Of a stretch of DNA of 64,000 nucleotides, positions 1 to 10,077 are shown piece after piece (the first letter of the stretch is position 1; every line of letters begins with the position of its first letter). The DNA is from Musa acuminata AAA Group. Lineage: Eukaryota; Streptophyta; Magnoliopsida; Zingiberales; Musaceae. The notes under the pieces were generated by a model. That model saw nothing but the letters and a program-made list of their open reading frames with translations. It was not told the DNA's origin and did no database searches. Both the position numbers and the translations under genes were made by a program. The DNA is taken from positions 17,407,501-17,471,500 of the forward strand of contig NC_088347.1 in NCBI RefSeq assembly GCF_036884655.1. Direction: 5' to 3'.

Positions 1-457
1 CACTTTCGTAATTATATGGATGTTAACGTAACTTTTTAAAATATAAGGATCGAGATACTAAATATAAGTAACTATAGGGGGTAATATGTAATTAGCCCAC
101 CTTTCTTTAGATAGAATCTTTCTCTATATTTATTTGATATCTTATATCATGATTTTTATAAACTTTCTTTTAAAAAAAAAGTTTATCAACCTCTAGTTGC
201 AATAATCAAGACAAAGTGCAAGTTTTAATTCCAGTTAATTCTTCTCTATTTTCACTCCATCTTTTGATTTATTTTTAACTAATATTATTTTCGTTGGAAG
301 TTTATTTCATATGTCTATGTCTCATTATGATTTTGTTGATTCTTTCGTATTGTCAGATCTGTTTCCTCTTTAACTATACCTTAACTCCATATATCTTCGC
401 ATCTGACTTGCCCTTTATCTTTTTTCCAGACTGATTCACTTTTTAATATTCTTTATA
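1..457. other. AT-rich sequence upstream of the DAPF relic
   Basis: No coding exon could be recognised. The stretch ends in a pyrimidine-rich acceptor-like sequence (TTCTTTATAG) directly before the first recognisable DAP-epimerase codons, so part of it was probably an intron of that gene. Upstream exons of the family were looked for and not found; they lie outside the window or are lost. Confidence 0.4.
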
Positions 458-957
458 GAATTTGTGCAAGTCATCTCTTGGTCACACTAAAAAATGCGAG
501 CATGGGAGCGTGGTGCGGCTATGCGCAACAGTGTTTTCGTAGAAAGAAATCCTATATTTGAACTGTTGAAACTATGCTCGGAGATGGTGATCGGCATTGA
601 ATTCCAAAGTAAATCAGCCCCGTCATGAAAATATATTTACAAATAGTAGGAGCAACTTTATCTGGCCTCAAATATTTGGGACATAAATGACTTATCATTT
701 TCTCTATTCAGGAGCAACCCTAGCCTGTGGCACAGGAGCTTGTGTAGTTCTTGTTGCAGCGGTTCTCGAGGGTTACACTGAAAGGGTATGCTTGACCTTG
801 TCGTCCTTGTGTTGATTTTGTCATCTCTGTTCCTTTGCTATTTTCTCTTCAAGTCGATCATTACATCGATAATCACATAAAGCGGAACTGTATTGTTGAA
901 TTTGTGTACGTGACAACTCCTGCAGCGGTAGTGTTTTGTGGATCTGAACCCTTTTAA
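458..957 (+). pseudogene. DAPF: Diaminopimelate epimerase 3'-end relic
   Basis: Three exon-like pieces read as the C-terminal part of plant DAP epimerase, the plastid enzyme that converts LL- to meso-diaminopimelate in lysine synthesis. Piece 1 (458-518) gives EFVQVISWSH, stop, KMRAWERGA. Piece 2 (712-785), after a TTCAG acceptor, gives [21 protein letters not shown], the conserved block with the catalytic cysteine. Piece 3 (883-957), after a GT-AG intron at 786-882, ends TPAAVVFCGSEPF and a stop. Three lesions mark it as dead. A TAA at 488-490 sits where the family has Leu between His and Lys. The donor after piece 1 reads CT instead of GT at 519-520, although the reading phase across the junction is perfect. 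About 15 codons covering the usual VDLPGGPLEIEW stretch are missing from piece 3. The family match rests on remembered conservation; the lesions are visible directly. Confidence 0.8.
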
Positions 958-1202
958 CTTCGAAATTTTCAAGAATCACTTTTCAAGAGGTAGTGTTTAT
1001 GTGTGATTGCACTGAAGCAGACTTTGTGCTTCTAATACTAACATGTAGTCGATTGTTTCATAAAGTGTTGAAAAGTTTACTTGTCTTCTTTACATGTATA
1101 ACACAAGTGTTTGTCCCAAGTTTTAGACTTCAAATCTTGGAAGTTGGCATCTATTAGATGGCATTCCCAGAAAGGATTTCCCTATTGTGAGATTCCTCTT
1201 CC

Positions 1203-1295
<93 letters not shown>

Positions 1296-1871
1296 GTTAT
1301 TATTATTATTATTAAATGCCTGAATATATTACTTCTGAGATCCCTTTGGAGGGAGTTAAAAACTGCTCTTAATTTGTCCTTGATTTATTTATTAGAAATG
1401 CGTTCCAAAAAGAATGTCCATTATTTTTTTTCCTCTCATATATGCTATGTTTATTTATGGTATTCTAGTCTGTTCTCTATGTGCAAAGGTATATTCTAAT
1501 GTTCAGGCTGTTTGAGCTCATAATACCATCTGTTCTCTTGGTTTGCTACAACACAAAGGATGTGTATATGATCTTGGTGCATGCATTTGATGCTTGTGTA
1601 TGTGTATATGCTTCTATTTTAAGATGTATAATACATCTATAACACAATCAAAGAATACACTTGTCTTTAATCAGCTGAAATTTAGGATAGTTGCTTTGAG
1701 ATCTGTGAATTTTCAGAATCTAACTGCTGGAAATTTCCTTCGGTTGTCTGCAGTCAGAATTGTATCCTTTAACATGTTCGCATCCATGCCATTCCGATAC
1801 AGATGCACACATGATTATGTCGTTTAATTCTCAGATATGTGGTTTCTGCTGAATTTTCTTTCACCCACTTG

Positions 1872-1906
<35 letters not shown>

Positions 1907-2642
1907 AAGGATATACATCAAAACTAGTGGAGTCACTTCATTGTTGCACCTGAAGAGAAAGAGGAATCTGATATGTAGTGATAGGTGGGTTTGAATTTTC
2001 TAATAATGTAGGGTAATAGTGTTTTGGATCGTGTGTGATAAATGGCGTGATAATTTTATGAATTTTGCAAGGAGGCTTTGTCGACCGTATTACATGGTTG
2101 AACTGTTCGTGAGACATTAATTCTTAGTTTTAAATGATGGCTCATTGCTATTTGTTTGAGCACATTACCAATATGCTTACCAGGCAATGCGATCTGAATT
2201 GCCGTCCTCCTTGAGGTTGGAAGACACTTGTGTATATATATATATATATAGTCTGTGGTTGACAATAATATCTTACCTGGCAATGTAATTTATCATCTTT
2301 TGGATTATGTAATTGCAACGATTTAGCTCCGACAAGATGGCATTTAGAGCAGCCTGTTCCATCTGATCTTTCTTTTCCATCTTACAGGCCCGGCTTGGTC
2401 TCCGAAGAGCTGATCTTAAATCTACAAGCTGTAGGACGGCCGTCCTCCATCTCTCCGGAGTCAGAAAATGCAGGTTGATGCCTGCTTTTACGTTTGTACG
2501 CTACATAGTTTGCTATTTAGATGGATTTCTGGAACCAGCTCAATGTTCAAAGCAGATGTGAGAGTGATTACTGGTACAGCACGACTCATTGAGCATCTCT
2601 GCGAATCGAGTTTCCTTCTACTGGCCTACGACGTAGTAATTG
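958..2642. other. Intergenic region between DAPF relic and copia element
   Basis: It holds an ATT microsatellite, two short TA tracts (about 1873-1898 and 2231-2250) and no recognised gene. An acceptor-like CTTACAG at about 2384 opens a reading frame to about 2560 that matches no family I know. The right edge is set by the start of the LTR retrotransposon and is uncertain by some 20 bp. Confidence 0.4.
1203..1314. repeat. (ATT)n microsatellite
   Basis: About 112 bp of nearly perfect TTA/ATT repeats with a few TTAGTA and TTG interruptions. Any leucine-rich reading frame across it is a by-product of the repeat. Confidence 0.97.
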
Positions 2643-3175
2643 CCGATTGAGAACATGAGATGAAATAATTGTCATATATTATATATTTGATTGAATTGTG
2701 ATGATAATTATCTATCATTAAATTTTTTTTAATTATGATAAAATTTCTTATGAGATAATCTTGATGAGAGGAATTATCTAAATTATTTATCATAGATCCT
2801 TTGTTCTCACCTATAAATACACATGACCTTATAAAAGCTAAACACGAAATAGAAACACGTGATCACGATAAGTAGATACATGACAGTTATTTAAAGATTA
2901 TAATTCTTCTCTCATCGTCTCTTGTTTATAATCCATTGATCATAATTGTCCGTGAAGGATAAAAAAGAGGAAAAAAAAAGTATAGTTCTTCTTGCAGATC
3001 GACATCACTATGGTTTTAGGATCCGAGGACGATGCCCCTACAGATCAGATAAAGTCGTTTTAGATGACATCGAAATATATATATTTTAAATATGATATAT
3101 TGTTATTTGATTTCAATCCTTGCATTAAAGTTTTTATGCATAGCAGTAGCATGTTATAATTTTTTATACTTACGA
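2643..3175 (+). repeat. 5' LTR of degenerate copia element
   Basis: AT-rich LTR whose right half is repeated at 7505-7815. It contains ACCTATAAATACACATG at about 2810-2826, a good TATA box for the element promoter. The right boundary is set by the primer-binding site; the left boundary is approximate. Confidence 0.6.
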
Positions 3176-3176
3176 T

Positions 3177-3188
3177 TGGTATTAAAGC
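3177..3188 (+). other. Primer-binding site (initiator tRNA-Met type)
   Basis: TGGTATTAAAGC sits at the inner edge of the 5' LTR and differs from the usual TGGTATCAGAGC at two positions, both explained by C-to-T or G-to-A change. Confidence 0.75.
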
Positions 3189-5055
3189 CGAGTTTTTTGA
3201 GATCAAATACCTTAAATCTATTAATTTTTTATTTCTGATGGTTGAATAATCTGTGTATATTGTCAATCTACCTTTCTATTTAATCCATCTTGTTGCCTAT
3301 CTTTGCATTAGATCAATGGATCATCGTCGATAGCAAGCTATTGATGATAGTATTATTGAGAGTTGTGGTCTTCAATAATTGCCAATCCTATGATAGTTAC
3401 GCTAGATGCACAGTGCCACTACGTACGCCAACAATAGCAACACCATTGCCTATGGTGGCGACATGGCTGTGCAGCACCTAACTCGATGTTAGTTGCAGCG
3501 ATTACAACAACGTTGTTACATGCGATCGCTACGACGACATATCCTTATCGTAGGCAATTGCACCGAGTAGTGCATGCACATGGGGATAACAATAGGCGGC
3601 CATGCAAGTAGCAACCACGTGTAGTATTAACTGCGCATCACGATAGCCACACAAGTGGTAGTTGCGTGTCGCATTGGCCATTCATTATGGCGACCACACA
3701 GGTGATGGACCACGCATCGCGTTGGCTATGCATTGTGGCAGCCATGCAATCGACGACCGCACAAGCGATAGTTGCATGCCTCGAGAAGTAGAAATTAGGG
3801 TTTATATTTTAAAAATTATAGTTTTACCCTTATAAATCTTATTAATTATATTTTACATCCTTTTGATAGTTTTACCCTTTAGAAACTCTGTAATTCTTTT
3901 TATATCCTATCAATTAAAATTATAGTTTTACCCCTAAGAAATTGATAATTTTTAATTTATATCTTTAATTTAAAATTAACTAATATGATTTATTTATTAT
4001 TATTGAATCTAATCATTACTATATTTTGATTGTCTAATTGAATTTAGTTTCGATCAAATCGGTAGATAATCAAATTTTTTATTTTGATTAATTTTTATTT
4101 TTTAACTTACTTAATTGGGCTAATGTTTAGCCTAAATCTAGGCTTCCCTATTAAATAAAGTTGATTGGTCTAATTTAAGATTTTATATGAAATAAAAAAT
4201 ATAAATTATAGTCTTTTTTTATAGTTTTCTAATATGGTATATTTTTACATGTGATAAATAAACTTTAATTATTATTTTTGGATATTTATTTAGTTATTCA
4301 CATGTTAAAGATTATAAAATTATATATTTTTTCACATAAAGGCGTGATTTGCATTTTATTATGATTACCATTATCATATAAGTTTTTATTTATGCATATT
4401 ATTATTTAATAATTATCATGATTATTATTTTATTATTATTAAATTGTTTCAGCATAAATTATAATCAAAGATACTTAGTGAATATTATTTATAATAACTT
4501 ATATCCCTAAGTTTTGACTTGTAGCTATCAAATTGACCTAGGATAGTAGACTTATGATATATAAATTATATAATTATTTTATCATTTGTAGGACATTCAT
4601 ATTTTATATTACTATATTAGTCTTGTAGCTACCAAAGACTAATAATTTATAAAATTATATTAAATAATTAGTCTTATAAGGAAGTAATATTCACAATGAC
4701 ACATATTTAAGATATTTAGATAATCTTAAAGGAGAATCTACTTCAAATAATTATATGATTGATAGGATGATACTATTTTGGATACTTTTACAATTTAAAG
4801 TTGTATACATAAAGGGTAGTAATACTATTCCATAATAATGTTATCAATCCTCCTTAGATAATCTTAAATAAATACTAGATATGTTAATATTTCACCCAAA
4901 GGTAAAATAATGATGATATAAATAGTTTAGAAATTTAAAATATTAATATTATTTTAGATTTTATAGTGGTACTTTCTTCCATACACTCTCATGCTTCTAG
5001 TGTTTTAGTACTTTCTGGTTCAAATTATTCAGAATAGTTAAAGCATGTGTAATTC
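3189..5055 (+). other. Long non-coding leader of the copia element
   Basis: About 1.9 kb between primer site and gag, unusually long for a copia leader. Positions 3380-3790 are distinctly GC-richer, with repeated short words of the GCGA / GTGGTAG / CATTGGCC type. The rest is strongly AT-rich with no recognised coding. It may include an older inserted fragment. Confidence 0.45.
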
Positions 5056-5057
5056 AT

Positions 5058-5700
5058 AATGGGTATATTAGATATTGACTTAGCATTGCTTATTGAAAGA
5101 CCCATAAACTTGACTTATGAACGTACTGTAGAATAAATTAATGAACTAAATGTTTGAAAAGGATCTAATATGCTTAATTTAATATTTATAAGAATGACGA
5201 TTGCAAATAACATAAAGATTTCATTACTAACTACATCTAGGGCACATGAATATTTTAGGGCTATTGAAGATAGATTTGAATCTACTGATAGGTTATTGAT
5301 TAGCACATTAATGAAGGAACTAGATTTAAGATCACATCCTCATGACATGAGTATGAAACTTAAAACATTAAGTATGAATATTGATGAGTCTTTCTTTATG
5401 TAGTTTATTCTTAATTCTCTTCCTCATCAATTTGTCCTATTTAAGATTAACTATAATATAAATAAGGATAAGTAGTACTTAAATGAGCTGACTAGTATGT
5501 GTGCTCAAGAAAAATTAAGATTAAGGTAGGAAAGTTCTCATAATAATATTATTATTACTCAAGGAGTTAGTAATAAGAAAAGAAGGCTGAAGCATCATAT
5601 ATTAAATAAATTTATCGAGTTTAGAAATGTTAAGCAGACTAATGAAAATAAAGTTGTCATAATAAAATGCTTCTTTTATAGCAAGAAATGATATATAAAA
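5058..5700 (+). pseudogene. Copia gag remnant
   Basis: Broken reading frames give a copia-type capsid (UBN2-like): a stretch ending RAHEYFRAIEDRF, followed by LLISTLMKELDLRSHP and, after a stop, ILNSLPHQF. Stops fall at several places (for example at 5401 and around 5474), so it cannot make a full Gag. A lysine-rich tail with Cys-Phe-Phe near 5670 may be the decayed zinc knuckle. Role when intact: nucleocapsid and capsid of the element's cytoplasmic particle. Confidence 0.75.
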
Positions 5701-5749
5701 AGAACTGCATTAAACACAAGACTTGGATTGAAAAGAAAGGTATAAACTT

Positions 5750-7500
5750 GACTTTTGTATATCTCGAATCAAATATTATATATGTTCTTTCTAATACTTG
5801 GTGGATTGAGTCTAGTGCTTCAACTCATATTACCAATAATATGCATAGATTTCTTTCAACCTAGAAAATAAAAAAAAAACATAAAATATTTATCATTATA
5901 AGAAATTTTCTTAAAACGAAAGTGATATAATTGGGAACTTATCACCTACGCCTAGAGACGAGTCATCTAATTGTTCTTGCTAACACATGTTATATTCCTA
6001 CTATTTCTAGAAATTTAGTTTCTCTATCTAGAATCGATGAGCTATGATATTATCTTTCTTTTAGTAATAGTAAATTCAATATATTTCATGATTCAATAAA
6101 AGTTGGTTTTGGAATTGTGTATTATAGTTTGTATAGAATTAATTTGAATTTTAAGTTTGCAAGATATTGTGACCCTGCAATCAAATGTTGGATTGAAACA
6201 TAATTTCAATAATAAAAGATTTTCTATATTATCTTTCTTTTAGTAATAATAAAATTAGTATATTTCATGATTAAATAAAAGTTGATTTTGGAATTCTGAT
6301 GATTTATATAGAATTAATTTGAATTTTGAGTTTACAAGACATTAGTGACCCTACAATGATTCAAATATAATTTCAATAATAAAAGATCTTCTATATTGTG
6401 GCATAGACGATTTGAATATATCTCCAAGGAAAAAATTAAAAAATTAGTGAAGGATAATATTCCAGAAGATTTAGACTTCATTGATTTAGATGTTTGCATA
6501 GATTGCATTACGGGAAAGCAGACTAAGTATATAAAGAATAAATGTCATAAAAAGTAAAGAACCCATTGAGATTATTCATACTAATATCTGTGACCAATTC
6601 TTATTTTATGTTTCCATGGAGAAAGGTATTTCATCATATTTATATATGATCTATCCAGATATAACTATATATAACTAATACATGAAAAGTCTTAGGCCGT
6701 CAACACTCTTGAAATGTATCTAAATGAGATCAAGAGACAATTAGATAGAAAAGTTAAAATTATTAAATCTGATAGGATAGTGAATTTTATGATAAATATG
6801 ATAAATCCGATCAAAAAGTTGGTCCTTTTACTAGATTAATAGAAAAATAAGATATTTGTGCTCAGTATATCTTACCAAGTGTGTCATAGTAAAATAGTAT
6901 TGTTGAAAGCCAAAATCGTACTCGTATGGATATGATTAGGAGTATAATGAGCTATTCTTTTATACTTAGTCAATGCGGGGTGAAGTTATTAGGATAATTA
7001 TATATATCTTGAACAAGGTTCTTAATAAGTCAGTTCTATTAACTTCATTTGAGTTATGGACTTATAAAAAATTACACTATGAGACATCTATATATTTGGG
7101 GTATCCTATAAAGAAAATAGTCTTCAATTTATATGAAAAAAAAAAAGATCTAAGAACTATCTTTTAATATTTTATTAATCATCTAAAAAAATCTAAGGGA
7201 TACAAATTTTATTACCCTAATCATAGTATGAGGATAATAAAATCTAGTAATACAAAATTCTTAAAAAATGATGAAATCAGTGAGAGTGAGTGAAAAATCT
7301 CGAAGGATCAATTTTGACATAGAGGAGATATATGTTAATTCTCCTTTATCATTTTCTATTTGAGATATTATTATTCCTCAAATCATTGAGAGAATGAGGA
7401 TAAATAATAAAATAACATTGATGAACCATCACATGATATTAATGTCACCGCTAATGATCCAATAGAATAATCACAATCGACGATTTGATTAGATCTCAAA
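5750..7500 (+). pseudogene. Copia protease/integrase remnant
   Basis: Around 5795-5860 the frame reads TWWIESSASTHIT, a protease active-site region in which the expected Asp-Ser-Gly is Glu-Ser-Ser. Around 6395-6530 a gag-pre-integrase block is seen (LWHRRFEYISKEKI, then DCITGKQTKY). Integrase-like pieces with stops follow to about 7500. The reading frame changes several times, so the region is non-functional. Confidence 0.65.
6047..6397 (+). repeat. 179-bp tandem duplication inside the copia element
   Basis: A segment starting ATATTATCTTTCTTTTAG at 6047 is repeated directly from 6226. The copies share TATTTCATGATT, TAGAATTAATTTGAATTTT and TTTCAATAATAAAAGAT with about 10-15% differences and small indels. 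The duplication lies between the protease and gag-pre-integrase remnants. Confidence 0.85.
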
Positions 7501-7504
7501 GAAA

Positions 7505-7815
7505 AAAGAGACATGACATCCTCTTATCCTCTCATCCTCTCAGATATTATAATTTTTCTCTCATCCTCCCTTGTTTCTAATCTATCAATCATAGGATCAC
7601 TATGATTGATACGAGAAAGGAGAAGTTGAATCTAGTTCTCTTTGTAGATCGACATCATTATAATTTTTTGATCCGAGGGCGATATCCATATAGATTAGAT
7701 AAAGATCTTTCTAGATGATAACGAAAGATATATATCATAAATTCGATATATTATTATTTGATTTTAATCATGATATTAAAATTTTTCAATGTAACCGTAG
7801 CGGTTTTTTTTTTTA
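7505..7815 (+). repeat. Truncated 3' LTR of degenerate copia element
   Basis: It aligns with 2875-3175 and lacks the first part of the LTR, including the TATA region. It ends near a T-run at 7804-7814. Confidence 0.65.
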
Positions 7816-9240
7816 ACGTAGAATCACCTTTCTAACCTGCATTCGAAGTAGCAAACATTCAATTAACAATCTTATGGCAGTATTGGGTTGTTCCAGCATG
7901 ATTAAGTTCTGTGGTTTTGAACCAGTGGGAATAGTCTGGATGGAATTGCATTGGATGCGTTGTACAGCACAACTTATGAGTGGCAAGCAAAGGACATCGA
8001 TTGACATCTTACCCATTCCTCCGTCTGTCACAAGTGGACTGCTCATTTCCTTTATTATTATTATTTTTTATGAGGACAAACCGATGGTACTGTCTTCAGT
8101 AGTGGATGGACAAATGCATTGGTATATTTCATGGACTATCTGGAGTTGAGCACTCGAAAACTAGCAATTATACATTTGAGGCCATCGAATCGGTGTTCTG
8201 CTTCGGTCTTGGAAACATATGAACCTATCTGGTTCTCTTTTAGACAGCTTTAGGGATCATTGTTAAACATGAAACCACAGCACAACGAAGGCTGCGATCG
8301 TATATAATATTGAGGAGAGATGTATGACAATATATATTTTTCCTCGTTCAGCTTTATTTTCATGTGGCATACATAATATGATGCTTTCATCTTTATTGTC
8401 GATCTCATAACAGTTTTGTAAGCTGCCATGCCATTTCTTGTAGTCGTCAGTCGATGTCTAAGCTGACCAAAATGCTGGCAAGTGTTCGCAGGTTGAATTT
8501 GGAGGACACTGGTTTACATCAGCAGGTAATGTGATCAAGAAAGAAAAGCTTTTCATTAACATCGGAGAAGGTAAACCTTTTCCTAAGTGATATATTATGA
8601 TCCTTGATAGTGTTATTTGATGTATTATCATTTTGATTCAAGCTTATCACAACATAGATTTCCCTGTTTTGAGGTAGCTGATACCACCACTAGGAATAAT
8701 AGAGGGGCGAAAGCACGTCGAGAGAACCGCACCTTCTTATCAGCACTTTTCAGCCGCCCTATCGCCATCCACTTCGTTCACAGTCCTGCAGTAGCTTTCT
8801 ATAGTGATCTAAGATGCCCATCATCTTCCCATCAGGATTAGTGGAATGGAGAAAGCTGCAATGGTTCCAACGGATTGATAGCAAAGTATAAAAGAAAGGA
8901 GCAACAAAATGATTCATGCATGATCCAAACTACATAATGACAACCATGTTTTATGTCATATGAAGCTACTATATTACTGCCATCCATCATCCAGAAGCAA
9001 GAGGATCGAACGCTTCGTTTATGGATATCTGTTGTGTCTCCCGATAGATATACCCTCACTTGGTGTACCTAAGAGAAAAGAAGCAAGCCCGTGGCACATC
9101 CTTTTACACGCACCACTTATGACATCGAGCCCCCCACCTACATTGTTCATACCATCCTCCTTCAATGGATCCACAACTATCTTCGAACGTCATGCATGAA
9201 CAGGCTTCGAGAACAAGGCTCCCCGTTGTTCTTCTGGTAC
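7816..9240. other. Intergenic region downstream of the MYB gene
   Basis: No gene recognised. A 34-bp segment at about 8491-8525 is bordered by GCAG and GTAATG like a small exon, but the product is not recognised and no partner exon is seen. The last few hundred bases should hold the 3' UTR of the minus-strand MYB gene. Confidence 0.4.
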
Positions 9241-10032
9241 TCAGAAACCAAATGACACGCCATCGAGCTCTTCGTCTTCCGTCTTCCACAGCGAACCAGA
9301 GCAGCATTCCCACACAGGAGTGGCGGAAGTCAAAGGGGTGCATGCATAACCGCCGGCTTCATCCCTGCGATCCCCAGAGCTTAGTGCAATCTCATCCCAC
9401 ACCTCATCCACGGAGTCAGCATTACCACCGTCACCGTTTCCATTAAGTTGACTCTCCGCAGCGACCTCTGATCGGGTGGGGAGATCATCAGCAGGCGGTG
9501 CGGAAGACGTCGCCGAAGGTGAGCAGTTTCTCTTCTCTTCCTGTGCTCTTTTTCTCATATGAGTCCTCCAGTAGTTCTTGATCTCGTTATCAGTGCGGCC
9601 GGGGAGCTTCCGTGCGATCCGAGACCACCTGAGAACCTCCATCAAAATAAATCCACATGGAAGAGGCTATAAAATGATTTTTAGCTCTAGTATTCAAGCA
9701 GAAACCTATTGCCCCAGCGAGAATGGAGCTCGAGAACGAGGTGCTCTTCTTGGGTGGTCATGCGGCCGCGCTTGAGACTGGGGTGGAGGTAATTAACCCA
9801 TCTCATCCTGCAGCTCTTTCCTGTTCTATTCAGACCTGCCACAACATCAAGAGACACAGTAAATGAATTGTCACCACTCTCCAATCCATCACCTAACGAA
9901 TGGTCACCAACCTGAGGCTTGGGCTATGAAATCCCAACGTCGTTCGCCGAGCAAGGCCACAAAGCAAGCCAGTTGCAGGTCCTCCTGCTCCGTCCACGGT
10001 CCCCTTCGCAACTCTTCTTTCACCATCACCAT
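9241..10032 (-). CDS. MYB59-like: R2R3-MYB transcription factor, MYB59/MYB48 type
   Basis: Nuclear DNA-binding regulator of 212 aa from three exons: complement of 9912-10032, 9706-9835 and 9241-9628. Introns are GT-AG, and exon 2 is 130 bp, the standard length in this family. The R2 repeat (about residues 10-57) has Trp13, Trp33 and Trp53; R3 (63-108) has Trp85 and Trp104. The R2/R3 linker with [13 protein letters not shown] and the run [20 protein letters not shown] are near-identical to Arabidopsis MYB59/MYB48. The C-terminus keeps the clade's VW-(D/R)-EI and SATPVWE...SLW motifs. The chosen ATG gives [13 protein letters not shown]; a second in-frame ATG two codons later is also possible. 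Arabidopsis homologues have a role in nutrient and stress response and are alternatively spliced (known of the family, not seen here). Exon 3 is GC-rich. Confidence 0.93.
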
Positions 10033-10069
10033 TCTCGTCCTTTATGCTTGTCCAATTCCTTCGGGGTGC

Positions 10070-10077
10070 TATTTATA
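10070..10077 (-). promoter_or_regulatory. TATA box of the MYB gene
   Basis: TATAAATA on the minus strand, only about 40 bp upstream of the assigned ATG. Transcription from it would leave a leader of roughly 5-15 nt, so either the leader is very short or a more distant promoter is the main one. Confidence 0.5.

Larger units (their letters stand above)
2643..7815 (+). mobile_element. Degenerate Ty1/copia retrotransposon lacking RT
   Basis: The two ends share LTR sequence: about 2875-3170 and 7505-7815 match over the segment with CTTGTTT(A/C)TAATC, AGATCGACATCA and ATCCGAGG. A tRNA-Met-type primer site (TGGTATTAAAGC) follows the left LTR. Gag, gag-pre-integrase and integrase remnants run on the plus strand with many stops. 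Coding sequence ends near 7500 in what looks like the region just before reverse transcriptase, and LTR sequence begins at once. RT and RNase H are therefore absent, and the 3' LTR lacks its first half. Exact ends and target duplication were not resolved. Confidence 0.75.

Noticed and set aside
1111..1323. Polyleucine reading frame resembling a signal or membrane segment
   Set aside because: It is produced by the (ATT)n microsatellite, with no coding context.
2385..2650. Open frame after an acceptor-like site
   Set aside because: No recognisable domain, no donor partner and no similarity to the DAPF relic; not enough to call a gene.
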